The notes below the pieces were generated by a model. It did no database searches. It was not told the origin of the DNA and saw only the letters and a list, made by a program, of their open reading frames with translations. Positions 7,006 through 15,878 of a stretch of 64,000 nt of DNA are shown here, in pieces. How positions within the stretch are numbered: the stretch's first letter is position 1; each line of letters opens with the position of its first letter. The stretch is from positions 682,001 to 746,000 of the forward strand of contig NZ_JAMHIW010000001.1 in NCBI RefSeq assembly GCF_023896955.1, read 5' to 3'. Source of the DNA: Micromonospora sp. RHAY321. GTDB taxonomy: Bacteria > Actinomycetota > Actinomycetes > Mycobacteriales > Micromonosporaceae. Made by a program: the position numbers and the translations under genes.

Positions 7006-7569
7006 ATGAACACGATCATCCGTAAGAGCATGCTGTCCGTTGCTGGTCTCGCGTTCGCCGGTGGTGTGTTCGCCGGCCCGATCGCCGCCCACGCCGCCAC
7101 CCCGGTTGAGGGCAAGGCGGCCGCGGTTGCGGTGCAGACGGCCAAGCCGAGCCCGCAGGGCGAGCAGTCCCGGATCACCCTGAACGATGAGCAGGTGGCG
7201 AACGTGAAGGCGATCATCGCTGCGACGAAGAAGGCGGGTCTGCCGGAGCGGGCCGCGGTCATCTCGATCGCGACGAGCCTGCAGGAGTCGAAGCTGGAGA
7301 ACCTGGGCCACCTCGGCGACCGCAACGATCACGACTCGCTGGGCCTGTTCCAGCAGCGGCCGAGTTCGGGTTGGGGTACTCCGGAGCAGATCACCGACCC
7401 CGACTACTCGACCACGGCGTTCCTGAAGGGTTTGAAGCAGGTTGACGGGTGGCAGGACATGCCGCTGACCGACGCCGCGCAGACCGTGCAGGTATCGGCG
7501 TACCCGGACGCCTACGCCCAGTGGGAGCAGCAGGCCACCGACCTCGTCGCCCAGCACTGGAACAGCTGA
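7006..7569 (+). CDS. Secreted lysozyme-like fold protein
   Basis: A 187-residue exported protein. Residues 1-30 are a Sec signal peptide with a likely cut after AHA. The mature C-terminal domain (about 60-187) resembles the lysozyme/transglycosylase-like domains at the ends of actinobacterial cell-wall hydrolases: helix AAVISIATSLQES with a candidate catalytic Glu, then NDHDSLGLFQQRPSSGWG, and ALQTV/YPDAYAQWE-type helices at the end. It probably acts on peptidoglycan outside the cell, but activity is inferred. ATG 7006 follows GAAGGAGC. It lies downstream of the repeat island and is closed by a strong hairpin. Confidence 0.82.
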   Translation: MNTIIRKSMLSVAGLAFAGGVFAGPIAAHAATPVEGKAAAVAVQTAKPSPQGEQSRITLNDEQVANVKAIIAATKKAGLPERAAVISIATSLQESKLENLGHLGDRNDHDSLGLFQQRPSSGWGTPEQITDPDYSTTAFLKGLKQVDGWQDMPLTDAAQTVQVSAYPDAYAQWEQQATDLVAQHWNS

Positions 7570-7589
7570 CCCGCATAGAGAGCAACCGA

Positions 7590-7626
7590 CCGCTGGCCGG
7601 CACCCGACACGGGTGCCGGCCAGCGG
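7590..7626. terminator. Bidirectional terminator between secreted protein and uppP
   Basis: A perfect 16-bp stem (7590-7605 with 7611-7626) with loop GACAC lies between the convergent stops at 7569 and 7663. Confidence 0.8.
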
Positions 7627-7662
7627 CATGTGGTGGTGCGGGCGGTCGACGGATCGGCCGGA

Positions 7663-8499
7663 TCAGGTGGCCTCGATGGCGCCCGTCATCAGCAGGGCGA
7701 GGACCAGGGTGCCCAGCGCGACCCGGTACAGCACGAAGACGTACAGGGTGTGGTGGGCGACGTAGCGCAGCAGCCAGGCGATGGCCGCGTAACCGATACC
7801 GAAGGCGATCACCGTCGCCACGATCATCTGGGCCACGGACGGCACGGACGTGCCCGGGGCGGACGGCTCGAAGACGTCCCCGAGGCTGAACACGCCGGAC
7901 ATCACCACCGCCGGAATGGCCAGCAGGAACGAGTACCGTGCCGCCGCCTCCCGGGTCAGGTTGAGCAGCAGCCCTGCCGTCAGCGTGCCCCCGGAGCGGG
8001 ACACCCCGGGAATCAGCGCCATCGCCTGGGCGAAGCCCATGACGACGCCGTCCTTCATCCGGAAGTTCTCCAGGGTGCGGGTCTGCCGCCCCCAGTACTC
8101 GGCGAACGCCAACACGAACGCGAACACGATCAGGGTGGTCGCCACCACCCACAGATTGCGCCCGGCGGTCTTGATCTGGTCCTTGAACACGAAACCGAAC
8201 AGCCCGATCGGGATCGAGCCGACGATCACGTACCAGCCCATGCGGTAGTCGAGGCTGGAGCGGACCGACTTGTCCCGCAGCCCGACGAGCCACGTCCGGG
8301 TGATCCGCCAGATGTCCTTGGCGAAGTAGATCAGCACGGCCGCCTCGGTGCCGAGCTGGGTGACCGCCGTGAACGACGCGCCGGCGTCACGGTCGAAGAA
8401 GATCGCCGAGGTGATCCGCAGATGCCCCGAAGAGCTGACCGGAAGGAACTCCGTCAGGCCCTGGACGATGCCCAGGACGATGGCCTCGACCCAGGTCAC
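7663..8499 (-). CDS. uppP: Undecaprenyl-diphosphatase
   Basis: UppP (BacA) dephosphorylates undecaprenyl diphosphate at the membrane, recycling the lipid carrier for peptidoglycan and other envelope polymers. The protein has 278 residues, multiple hydrophobic segments and both family motifs: [10 protein letters not shown] near residues 18-27 and GVSRSGGT near 170-177. GTG 8499 overlaps the stop codon of the upstream LLM oxidoreductase by 4 nt (GTGA), so start and coupling are clear. The longer frame to 9513 is a read-through of the neighbouring gene in another frame. From memory, the order matches Rv2136c in mycobacteria. Confidence 0.95.
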   Translation of the reverse strand: MTWVEAIVLGIVQGLTEFLPVSSSGHLRITSAIFFDRDAGASFTAVTQLGTEAAVLIYFAKDIWRITRTWLVGLRDKSVRSSLDYRMGWYVIVGSIPIGLFGFVFKDQIKTAGRNLWVVATTLIVFAFVLAFAEYWGRQTRTLENFRMKDGVVMGFAQAMALIPGVSRSGGTLTAGLLLNLTREAAARYSFLLAIPAVVMSGVFSLGDVFEPSAPGTSVPSVAQMIVATVIAFGIGYAAIAWLLRYVAHHTLYVFVLYRVALGTLVLALLMTGAIEAT

Positions 8500-9548
8500 T
8501 CGCCGACTCCCGAGAGGTCGAGAGCCTCGGCGACGGTACGCAGGGTCTGCACGCCGCTGTCCCGGTCGGCCACGAACAGGCTCACCGACAGCGTGGTGAC
8601 GCCCGCGGCGGCGTACTCCCGCATCCGCTCGGCGATGCGCTCCTTCGGGCCGAGCAGCGAGGTGCGGTCGATGAACTCCATCGGTACGGCGGCGGCGGCG
8701 TCGCGCTGCCGCTTGGCCAGGTACAGGTCCTGCACCTCGCGGGCGGCGTCGCCGTAGCCCATCCGGGTGGCGAGCTGGTTGTAGAAGTTCTGCTGCCGGC
8801 TGCCCATCCCGCCGACGTAGAGCGCGGCGTACCAGCGGACCAGCTCGGCGCAGGACGCGACGTCGTCGCCGATGACCACCGGCACCGAGGGCACCACGTC
8901 GAAGCCGGCCAGTTCCTTGCCGACCCTGGCCCGTCCGGCGCTGACCGATGCGAGCTGCTCGTCGGCGAACTCCGGGGCGTAGAACACGGCCAGCCAGCCG
9001 TCGGCGATCTCGCCGGCCAGCTCCAGGTTCTTCGGGCCGACCGCGGCGAGGTAGATCGGGATGTGCTCGCGGGGTGGGTGGAAGCCCAGCCGCAGCGCCT
9101 TGCCGGGCCCGTCCGGCAGCGGCAGTGTGTAGTGCTCGCCGTCGTACGCCACCTCCTTGCGGGCGATGGCCAGCTTGACGATGTCCACGAACTCCCGGGT
9201 CCGGGCGAGCGGCTTGGCGAAACGCACCCCGTGCCAGCCCTCGGAGACCTGTGGGCCGGAGACGCCCAGGCCGAGCCGGAACCGGCCGCCGGAGAGCGCG
9301 TCGATGGTGGCCGCGGTCATCGCGGTGGCGGCCGGCGTACGGGCGGGGATCTGCATCACCGCGGCGCCCACGTCGATCCGTTCGGTCTGGCCGGCCATCC
9401 AGGCGAGCATGCTGGGCGAGTCGGAGCCGTAGGCCTCCGCCGCCCACACCACCGAGTAGCCGAGCCGGTCCGCTTCCTGGGCCAGCGCCAGGTGGTCTGC
9501 TGGCGTGCTCCACGCCGTCTGGTATCCGAGGCTGAGCCCGAGTCGCAC
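8496..9548 (-). CDS. LLM class F420-dependent oxidoreductase
   Basis: A 350-residue (alpha/beta)8-barrel of the luciferase-like monooxygenase superfamily. In actinobacteria these proteins mostly use F420 rather than FMN. The N-terminus [13 protein letters not shown] and blocks [37 protein letters not shown] and [20 protein letters not shown] are characteristic. The substrate is unknown. GTG 9548 is preceded by GGGGGAGGACC. It overlaps uppP, giving a two-gene operon. From memory, the mycobacterial neighbourhood also carries envelope functions here. Confidence 0.9.
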   Translation of the reverse strand: MRLGLSLGYQTAWSTPADHLALAQEADRLGYSVVWAAEAYGSDSPSMLAWMAGQTERIDVGAAVMQIPARTPAATAMTAATIDALSGGRFRLGLGVSGPQVSEGWHGVRFAKPLARTREFVDIVKLAIARKEVAYDGEHYTLPLPDGPGKALRLGFHPPREHIPIYLAAVGPKNLELAGEIADGWLAVFYAPEFADEQLASVSAGRARVGKELAGFDVVPSVPVVIGDDVASCAELVRWYAALYVGGMGSRQQNFYNQLATRMGYGDAAREVQDLYLAKRQRDAAAAVPMEFIDRTSLLGPKERIAERMREYAAAGVTTLSVSLFVADRDSGVQTLRTVAEALDLSGVGE

Positions 9549-9723
9549 TGGTCCTCCCCCATCCGTGGCACAGGTCGCACCAGGTTACGCAATGCCGATT
9601 ACTGCCTCGATCACCGGCTCGGCACCAATGATCCCCCGTCCGTTGCGGTACCCGGCGACGGCGGAACCGGCAGAACCGGCAGAGATGACGGGAGCGAGGA
9701 TATCGGTGGCGGCAGGTTCGAAA

Positions 9724-9729
9724 TAAGGT
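9724..9729 (+). promoter_or_regulatory. Aldo/keto reductase -10 box TAAGGT, leaderless type
   Basis: TAAGGT is followed by 6 nt and then ATG at 9736. There is no ribosome binding site. Confidence 0.55.
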
Positions 9730-9735
9730 TCACCC

Positions 9736-10707
9736 ATGCAACAGCGACCGCTCGGCCGAAGCGGGCTGGCGGTTTCGCGGCTCGCGCTCGGCACCATGAC
9801 CTGGGGCCGGGACACCGACGCCGACGATGCGGCCGCCCAGCTGAAGAGTTACCTGGACGCGGGTGGCAACCTGATCGACACCGCCGACGTGTACGGCGAC
9901 GGGGACGCCGAGTCGGTGATCGGCTCCCTGCTGGGCACGCTCGTTCCTCGCGACGACCTGCTGATCGCCACGAAGGCGGGGTTGCGCCCGGGCAGTGGCC
10001 GGCGCCGCGACGGCTCCCGGGGGCACCTGCTGCGCACGCTGGACGCGTCGCTGCGCCGGCTCGGCACCGACCACGTCGACCTGTTCCAGGTGCACGGGTA
10101 CGACCCGGACACCCCGCTGGAGGAGACCCTGGCGGCGTTGGACCACGCCGTGTCCAGCGGCAAGGTCCGCTACGTCGGGGTGTCGAACTTCTCCGGCTGG
10201 CAGACCGCGCGGGCCGCCGCCTGGCAGACCGCGTGGCCGGGTCGGGCGCCGGTGGTCGCCGCCCAGGTGGAGTACTCGCTGCTGGAGCGGGGCGTGGAGC
10301 GGGAGGTGCTGCCCGCGTGCGACGCGCTCGGCCTCGGCGTGCTGCCCTGGTCGCCGCTGGGTCGGGGGGTGCTCACCGGCAAGTACCGGCACGGGCGGCC
10401 GGCCGACTCCCGTGCCGCCTCGCCGCACTTCGAGCGGTTCGTCGCCACGTATCTGGAGCCGCGCTGCTCCAGCATCGTCGAGGCGGTGGCGACGGCGGCC
10501 GGCGGGCTGGGCGTGTCGCCGCTGGAGGTGGCGCTGGCCTGGATCCGCGACCGGCCGGGGGTGACCGCGCCGATCCTCGGCGCGCGGACGGTCGGGCAAC
10601 TGCTCGGTGCGCTCCAGGTGGAGCGGATCACGCTGCCCGAGGAGATCACCACCGCTCTGGACGACGTCTCGTCGGTGCCGGTCGGCTACCCGGAGCGCGA
10701 CAGCTAG
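9736..10707 (+). CDS. Aldo/keto reductase
   Basis: A 323-residue NADPH-dependent TIM-barrel reductase of carbonyl compounds, cytosolic. The catalytic set is visible: Asp and Tyr in IDTADVYGDGDAES near residues 50-60, Lys in LLIATKAG near 80, and His in DLFQVHGYDPDTPLEE near 120. The cofactor-binding segments are YVGVSNFSGWQ, PWSPLGRGVLTGKY and ILGARTVGQL. Length and motifs fit the YghZ/Kv-beta-like branch. The start is leaderless. The substrate cannot be told from sequence. Confidence 0.92.
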   Translation: MQQRPLGRSGLAVSRLALGTMTWGRDTDADDAAAQLKSYLDAGGNLIDTADVYGDGDAESVIGSLLGTLVPRDDLLIATKAGLRPGSGRRRDGSRGHLLRTLDASLRRLGTDHVDLFQVHGYDPDTPLEETLAALDHAVSSGKVRYVGVSNFSGWQTARAAAWQTAWPGRAPVVAAQVEYSLLERGVEREVLPACDALGLGVLPWSPLGRGVLTGKYRHGRPADSRAASPHFERFVATYLEPRCSSIVEAVATAAGGLGVSPLEVALAWIRDRPGVTAPILGARTVGQLLGALQVERITLPEEITTALDDVSSVPVGYPERDS

Positions 10708-10731
10708 CGGCCACCCCCGGGCCGGCCCGGC

Positions 10732-11649
10732 TCAGATCTGCGGCCGCTGGCCCGGAACGTCGCGGACGGCGGCGAGGAAACGCGCCTGGTCGTCGCGGGT
10801 CGCCGGGTTGACGATCCGGATCCACGAGCCGTCGTCGAAGCCGATGGTGGCCGGGAACTGCATCAGCCGGGCGGTGCCGTGGTCGCAGTCGATGCGGGTC
10901 ACCCGGCGCAGGTCCACGCTCCACAGCACCCGGGGCTGCCGGCGGTCCGGCCGCCCCTCGTCCGGGCGGCGGCCCATCCGCAGCAGGTGCAGGTGCGTGT
11001 CGCTCACCGCCAGCGGCGTGCCGGTGTAGCGCTCCAGGAAGAGCAGCAGGCTGCCGGCGAGAGTGGCCAGGTCGCCGCTGAAGACGTACCGCCGGCGGTA
11101 GGCGATCTCCGCGAGCTGGTCGGCCAGCGGCCGGAACTGGCTCAACCGGAACAGCGCCCGGAATGCCTCCTGCTCCGGGGTCAACGGCAGCGGCTGTCGG
11201 GGCTCTGCGCCCTGGCGTGGCGTCGGCAGGCCCATCTCCTCCTCGGCCGTGTCGGCGACCCCGCCCGCCAGCGCGGCGGCCTTGCCGGGGAGCAGCAGGA
11301 CACCCGCGGCGATCCGCACCGGTGCCAGCACGGCGTCCACCCAGACCACCGGATTGACGATGTTGAGCAGCCCGAACAGCGCGCGGGGCTCCAGCGATTC
11401 GGCAACCGCCTCGCTCATGGTGTCGGCGAACTGGCTGCCCACCCGGTGCAGCTCGTGCGCCCGCACCGGCGCCAACCCGACGTAGCGGACCTCCTGGTCG
11501 GGCAGCAGCGGCGCGACGAGGGCCCGCTCGGGTTCGTCGCTGGTGCGGAACTCGTCGCGCAGCTCGCGGGCCTTGTCGCAGGCGGCTCGCGCGCCACCGA
11601 GCACCGCGTCGGCGAACCGGCCGAGCCGACCCCGCTCCCCTGACGTCAC
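10732..11649 (-). CDS. Conserved hypothetical protein, 305 aa
   Basis: No family is recognised. The protein begins MTSGERGRLGRFADAVL with a basic helical region, has a hydrophobic, possibly membrane-associated stretch at about residues 95-140 (IVNPVVWVDAVLAPVRIAAG), and ends in a beta-rich region (about 185-300) with TPLAVSDTHLHLLRMGRR, resembling a pleckstrin-like or short-chain binding fold. GTG 11649 follows GAGGAGG with good spacing. It lies 20 nt downstream of the truncated gene at 11670 on the same strand, so the two probably formed an operon. Confidence 0.75.
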   Translation of the reverse strand: MTSGERGRLGRFADAVLGGARAACDKARELRDEFRTSDEPERALVAPLLPDQEVRYVGLAPVRAHELHRVGSQFADTMSEAVAESLEPRALFGLLNIVNPVVWVDAVLAPVRIAAGVLLLPGKAAALAGGVADTAEEEMGLPTPRQGAEPRQPLPLTPEQEAFRALFRLSQFRPLADQLAEIAYRRRYVFSGDLATLAGSLLLFLERYTGTPLAVSDTHLHLLRMGRRPDEGRPDRRQPRVLWSVDLRRVTRIDCDHGTARLMQFPATIGFDDGSWIRIVNPATRDDQARFLAAVRDVPGQRPQI

Positions 11650-11669
11650 GCGTTACCTCCTCGACCGGC

Positions 11670-12356
11670 CTAGCGGCCCGCCGGCTGGCCCGTGGGCGGC
11701 TGCCCGAAGACATTCTGGTCGACCCAGTCGGCGCCGCCCTGCACCGCCTGGTCGACCTGGTCGCCGACCTGCTCACTGCCGGGGACGGAGAGGCCGGTGG
11801 TGAGCGCGACGGTCCCCCAGGTGACGCCGTGCACCACCGAGTTCGGCACGTTCCACGGCAGGTTGGTCGCCCAGTCCCGGGCGATCACCCGGGCGCCGTC
11901 GGCGACGCCGTGTGCCCGCAGGGCGGCGGCCCGCTCCAGGGCGCCCATGTCGAACGGCGAACCGGACTTGCCGAGCTTGTAGGTGCCCTTCGCCGGGTCG
12001 AGGACCTTGTGGTGCCACTTGTCGGCCTTGCCGGCGGCGCGCCGCTTGTCGGCGTACTTCTGGCCGGTGCGCAGCTTCTTCTGCATGTCGACCAGCTTGT
12101 CGAGATGGTTGCGGAGCTTGCGCAGGTACAGCATGACCCGCTGGAGCAGGCGGATGACCTTCTGCAGGTGCGCCGCCAGCGGTCGGATGACCTTCAGCAT
12201 CCGGGTGAGCACGATCAGGCCCCTGGTCACGGCGACCCCCATGCCCGCCGCCCAGGACGCCCCGGCGGTGAACGGAGCCATCAGCAACGCCGTCACCAGC
12301 GTCACCAGCAGGAAGTTCACGAACTCGACGCAGAGGTCGACTAGCACGTCGTGCAC
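11670..12356 (-). CDS. C-terminal remnant of a helical membrane-associated protein (probably 5'-truncated)
   Basis: An open frame of 228 residues starts at GTG 12356. It opens directly with a hydrophobic segment (VEFVNFLLVTLVTALLMAPF), followed by a long amphipathic helical region rich in Leu, Arg and Lys (about 50-110) and a Pro/Gly tail. The organisation resembles the C-terminal half of large WXG100-like or toxin-like actinobacterial proteins whose N-terminal helical domain is missing here. No ribosome binding site precedes the GTG. The sequence just upstream is the end of an unrelated gene on the other strand, which suggests a deletion has removed the start. Confidence 0.55.
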   Translation of the reverse strand: MHDVLVDLCVEFVNFLLVTLVTALLMAPFTAGASWAAGMGVAVTRGLIVLTRMLKVIRPLAAHLQKVIRLLQRVMLYLRKLRNHLDKLVDMQKKLRTGQKYADKRRAAGKADKWHHKVLDPAKGTYKLGKSGSPFDMGALERAAALRAHGVADGARVIARDWATNLPWNVPNSVVHGVTWGTVALTTGLSVPGSEQVGDQVDQAVQGGADWVDQNVFGQPPTGQPAGR

Positions 12357-12388
12357 GGTCTGCAGACCGTCGGCGGCGCTGCGCAGGT

Positions 12389-12541
12389 GTGCCGTTCGTC
12401 GCGCTGCCCTGCGCCGAACTGCTGGAGGACTGGCCGGACGGGTCCTGGGGACTGGCGGTGAACGCGGGCAGCGCCGGGTCGGTCACCCTGGCCGCGCCAG
12501 CGCTCGCCGAGGTGCTCAGGGTCAACGCCCCGACCGGGTAG
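12389..12541 (+). pseudogene. SseB family protein, C-terminal fragment only
   Basis: The plus-strand frame from 12389 to the TAG at 12539-12541 reads VPFVALPCAELLEDWPDG, then SWGLAVNAGS, and ends VLRVNAPTG. This matches the conserved end of SseB-type proteins (an LPCAELL..WPDG..W block followed by the VNPG region). GC at third positions is very high. No N-terminal part exists upstream: the frame runs into the opposite-strand gene within about 30 nt. I read it as the last 50 codons of a gene whose beginning was deleted. The opposite-strand frame over the same bases is Ser/Thr/Ala-rich and looks like antisense noise. Confidence 0.55.
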
Positions 12542-12663
12542 CGCCCCGTACGGAGCGGAGACCACGCGGCGGCGCCCAGGGCGACACGAACCGCCCACGG
12601 GAGCGGTGCCGGTCACCCCGCAGGGGGTGGCGAACGGCCGCTGGGCTGGGCAGCATGGATGGC

Positions 12664-12855
12664 ATGGACTACGAATACGCGCCGCTGCGGTTGCCGCCGA
12701 ACGTCGACCGGTTGACCGCCGCGGCGCAGCTGGCGATCCAGGCGGAGTTCTCCGGATGGGAGTTGGCCCGGGTGCGGTTGTTCCGGGACGGCACCCGGCA
12801 GGTGGTGCTACGCCGGCGGCGGGTCAACCACCCGCAGCCGGGCCTGTCGTACTGA
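12664..12855 (+). CDS. DUF5703 family protein, 63 aa
   Basis: A small conserved actinobacterial protein beginning MDYEYAPLRLPPNVDRLTAA, with the typical AQLAIQAEFSGWELARVRLF core and a basic VVLRRRR ending. The function is unknown. ATG 12664 gives the family start; an ATG 9 nt upstream in frame is possible. It is separated from the convergent gene at 12944 by a strong hairpin. From memory, a protein of this type lies in the same neighbourhood in other actinobacteria. Confidence 0.85.
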   Translation: MDYEYAPLRLPPNVDRLTAAAQLAIQAEFSGWELARVRLFRDGTRQVVLRRRRVNHPQPGLSY

Positions 12856-12898
12856 GGGTCACCGGGCCGAGCCGGCGACCGGCCGGCCGACGGCACGC

Positions 12899-12933
12899 GC
12901 CCGGGGCCGATCGGCACTCGATCGGCCCCGGGC
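12899..12933. terminator. Bidirectional terminator, 15-bp perfect stem
   Basis: Positions 12899-12913 pair with 12919-12933 around loop GCACT, between convergent stops at 12855 and 12944. Confidence 0.8.
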
Positions 12934-12943
12934 GTCGTCGTCG

Positions 12944-13606
12944 CTAGTGCTGGTGCCCGGCGTGGTCGTGGTCGTCGTCGAGCTCCAGGAACGGGTGCTC
13001 GTCGAGCCGGCCGACCAGCCGGTCGTCGGCCGCCGGCTGGAACGGGCCGGCCGGGTCGTCGTCGTCGAACGACTCCAGGTCGACCGGGGTGCCCACCTCG
13101 CTGACCATCACCACCCCGTCGAGCGGCTCCAGCTCGGGGACGTCCAGCGCGCCGAGCGAGCCGTCGCCGCTCTGCAGCAGCTCCAGCACCGCCTCGCCGA
13201 CGCCCTCCACGGGCGCCGGCTCGTCGTCCTCCGGAGTGCCCTCGCGGCGGGCGACCTCGGCCACCCGCAGCAGCGCGGACACGCTCGGCACCCGGTAGTC
13301 GCGGCGCTGGCGTACCGAGATCACCCGCGGGTGCGGGTCGCTGGCCTCGGCCCCCTCGGCGCCGCCGAAGCGCTCGTCGGCCTCGTCCGGGTCGATCGAG
13401 TCGACGTCCCACGGCGTCACCTCACCGAAGGCGTCGAGCAGCTGCTCGTCGTAGGCGTAGGACGCGTTGTTCAACGCCACGTACGCCTGCCAGACGTCGT
13501 CGTCGTCGACGCGGCCCTGCGCGGCGCGTACGGCGGCCAGGTGGTGGCGGGCCGCTTCGATCACCCGCTCGAGAGCGGCGTCCAGCTCACCGTGCTGGTC
13601 GGTCAT
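12944..13606 (-). CDS. Conserved hypothetical acidic protein, 220 aa
   Basis: No named family is recognised. The N-terminal 60 residues are helical (LDAALERVIEAARHHLAAVRAAQG, then a WQAYVALNNASYAYDEQLLDAFGE segment). The middle is moderately basic (PRVISVRQRRDYRVPSVSALL). The last 80 residues are rich in Asp and Glu and end in a His/Asp string that could bind metal. ATG 13606 is preceded by GAAGGGA; an ATG six codons upstream lacks a binding site. It is followed on the same strand by no gene before the convergent terminator. Confidence 0.8.
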   Translation of the reverse strand: MTDQHGELDAALERVIEAARHHLAAVRAAQGRVDDDDVWQAYVALNNASYAYDEQLLDAFGEVTPWDVDSIDPDEADERFGGAEGAEASDPHPRVISVRQRRDYRVPSVSALLRVAEVARREGTPEDDEPAPVEGVGEAVLELLQSGDGSLGALDVPELEPLDGVVMVSEVGTPVDLESFDDDDPAGPFQPAADDRLVGRLDEHPFLELDDDHDHAGHQH

Positions 13607-13664
13607 GTGGGGCAGTCCCTTCACGATGGGGAGGTTGCGCGTCGGCTGCAGCTGCCGGACGCGG

Positions 13665-14993
13665 CTAGCAGGTGCGGAGGAACCGGTCGAGCACCCGCAC
13701 GCCGAACTGTAGTCCGTCCACCGGAACCCGCTCGTCGATGCCGTGGAACAACGCGGAGAAGTTCAGGTCGGCGGGCAGCTGCAAGGGCGCGAAACCGAAA
13801 CAGCGGATGCCGAGCTGCGAGAACTTCTTCGCGTCCGTGCCACCGGAGAGCATGTACGGAACCGGCCGTGCTCCCGGGTCCTCGGCTCGCAGGGCCGCGG
13901 ACATGGCCTCGACCAGGTCGCCGTCGAAGGTGGTCTCCAGGGCCGGCTGCCGCTGGATGTACTCGATGGCGATGTCCGGGCCGACCAGCTCGCGCAGCTG
14001 CCGCTCCAGCAGCTCCGACTGGCCGGGGAGGCTGCGGCAGTCGATGGTGGCGGAGGCCCGGCCGGGGATGACGTTGTCCTTGTAGCCGGCGTTCAGCCGG
14101 GTCGGGTTGGCCGTGTTGCGGATGGTCGCACCGATGATGTTGGCGATCGGGCCGAGCTTGGCGATCGCCGCCTCCGGGTCCTCCGGGTCCAGCTCGACGC
14201 CGAGCACGTCGGAGACCTCCTCCAGGAACGCCCGCACGGTGTCGGTGACCACCACCGGGAAGCGGTGCCGCCCGACCCGGGCCACCGCCTCGGCGAGCGC
14301 GGTGACGGCGTTGTCGTCGTGCACCATCGAGCCGTGCCCGGGGCGGCCCTTGGCGTGCAGCCGCAGCCAGTCCAGGCCCTTCTCGGCGGTCTCGATGAGG
14401 TAGAGCCGCTGACTGTCGTTGATCGAGTAGGAGAAGCCGCCGACCTCACCGATGGCCTCGGTGCAGCCGTCGAAGAGCTCCCGGTGGCGGTCGACGAGGA
14501 AGTGCGCGCCGTAGTCGCCGCCCGCCTCCTCGTCGGCGGTGTAGGCCAGCACGATGTCGCGCGGGGGCCGTACGCCGGTGCGCTGCCAGTGCCGCACCAC
14601 GGCGAGCACCATCGCGTCGAAGTCCTTCATGTCGATGGCGCCGCGACCCCACAGGTAGCCGTCGCGCACCTCGCCGGAGAACGGGTGCACCGACCACTCG
14701 TCGGCGTCGGCGGGCACCACGTCCAGGTGCCCGTGCACCAGCAGCGCTCCCCTGCTCGGGTCGGTGCCGGGGATGCGGGCCACCACGTTCGCCCGGCCCG
14801 GCGCGGACTCGTGCAGCACGGACTCGACGCCGACCTCGGCGAGCTTCTCCGCCACGTACTCGGCCGCGCGGCGCTCGCCGACGCTGGTGTCGTTGTCGCC
14901 GGTGTTGGTGGTGTCGATGCGCAGCAGGTCGCGGCAGAGGTCCACGACCTCCGCGGTGGGGTCCGGTCGGGGTGAGGCGGCGTCGCTCGTCAT
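13665..14993 (-). CDS. M20/M25/M40 family metallo-hydrolase
   Basis: A 442-residue cytosolic di-zinc peptidase or amidohydrolase of the M20 clan. Metal-binding motifs are LLVHGHLDVVPAD near residue 80, GRGAIDMKDF near 110 with the bridging Asp, and YTADEEAGGDYG near 145 with the catalytic Glu pair. The dimerisation (lid) domain lies around residues 200-320, and the last ligand is probably the His in FHGIDERVP near 418. ATG 14993 follows GAAGAGGCG. The substrate is unknown. From memory, the mycobacterial counterpart is Rv2141c. Confidence 0.92.
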   Translation of the reverse strand: MTSDAASPRPDPTAEVVDLCRDLLRIDTTNTGDNDTSVGERRAAEYVAEKLAEVGVESVLHESAPGRANVVARIPGTDPSRGALLVHGHLDVVPADADEWSVHPFSGEVRDGYLWGRGAIDMKDFDAMVLAVVRHWQRTGVRPPRDIVLAYTADEEAGGDYGAHFLVDRHRELFDGCTEAIGEVGGFSYSINDSQRLYLIETAEKGLDWLRLHAKGRPGHGSMVHDDNAVTALAEAVARVGRHRFPVVVTDTVRAFLEEVSDVLGVELDPEDPEAAIAKLGPIANIIGATIRNTANPTRLNAGYKDNVIPGRASATIDCRSLPGQSELLERQLRELVGPDIAIEYIQRQPALETTFDGDLVEAMSAALRAEDPGARPVPYMLSGGTDAKKFSQLGIRCFGFAPLQLPADLNFSALFHGIDERVPVDGLQFGVRVLDRFLRTC

Positions 14994-15190
14994 CGCCTCT
15001 TCATACCAGCCCGACCGTGCCGACGGGCGGGCGCACCGGCGGGCCGGCGGGCCCGTGCACCGGCACGGCGGACCGGGCATTCAGGGCGGCGGATCCCGGT
15101 GACTGTTTCGGCGGACGCGGGATCGGGTACCGCCGCCGACGACCGCACGTCCCCTGCCGGCGCTTCCGCCCGCCAGTCGAGGAGGGCACC

Positions 15191-15793
15191 ATGTCCGCCG
15201 TTCCCCTGCCGCCACTGCCGCCCACGCCCGAGGAGGGCTACCGGCCCGGCGGGCGCAGCATCGCCGACATCGTGGACCGGGAGCACCAGCAGCTGCTGGA
15301 GTTGCTGACCCAGTTGGACGGGCCGGACGCCACGCCGCAGGAGGGGCTGCCGGTGCTCACCGCCGCGCTGTCGCGGCACCTCTCCGCGGAGGAGCAGTAC
15401 CTGCTCCCGGCGGTGCGGGCCGCGCTGCCGGCCGCCGCCGAGCGGGTGGACGCCGAGATCGACGCCGACGCCGCGCTGCTGGCCGCCCTCAAGGGACTGA
15501 CCGACGAGACGCTGACCGACGTCGTCGCGCGGGTCCGCCGGCACGTCGACGGCGTGGGTGCTCTCGTCGCCGAGCTGCGCGCGGTGGCCTCCGAGGAGGA
15601 GCTGATCCGGTTGGGCAACCGGCTGGAGATCGCCGAGGAGGCGGCGCCGACCCGGCCGCACCCGGGCACCCCGGCCACCCCGCCGTGGAACCGGATCGTC
15701 GAGCCGGCGGTGGGCGTGGTGGACAAGGTCCTCGACGCGGTGACCCGCCGGCCCACGTACCTGGCGGACCTGCCGGAGCCACCTCGCGGTTGA
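15191..15793 (+). CDS. Hemerythrin domain-containing protein
   Basis: A 200-residue protein with an N-terminal four-helix hemerythrin-like domain (about residues 20-125). Candidate iron ligands are the His in DREHQQLLELL, the His in ALSRHLSAEEQYLLPAV with its Glu, and the His in RRHVDGVG. Such proteins bind oxygen, NO or iron and often act in redox or stress sensing. The Pro-rich stretch near 155-165 precedes a short amphipathic tail. ATG 15191 follows GGAGGG. No partner gene is evident. Confidence 0.87.
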   Translation: MSAVPLPPLPPTPEEGYRPGGRSIADIVDREHQQLLELLTQLDGPDATPQEGLPVLTAALSRHLSAEEQYLLPAVRAALPAAAERVDAEIDADAALLAALKGLTDETLTDVVARVRRHVDGVGALVAELRAVASEEELIRLGNRLEIAEEAAPTRPHPGTPATPPWNRIVEPAVGVVDKVLDAVTRRPTYLADLPEPPRG

Positions 15794-15866
15794 GGAGCGG
15801 CGACACCGGCTATGCATTCAATCTCACCGATCCGTCCGGACTCTTCCGCCGGCTGCGACGTGGTCC

Positions 15867-15872
15867 TACCGT
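15867..15872 (+). promoter_or_regulatory. LysR gene -10 box TACCGT, leaderless type
   Basis: TACCGT ends 6 nt before the ATG at 15879; there is no ribosome binding site. Confidence 0.5.
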
Positions 15873-15878
15873 CACCGT

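Noticed and set aside
12389..12525. Minus-strand frame reading SGQSSSSSAQGS upstream of 12356, first taken as a frameshifted N-terminus
   Set aside because: The plus-strand frame over the same bases reads as the end of an SseB family protein with better coding signal; the minus-strand reading is Ser/Thr-rich antisense.
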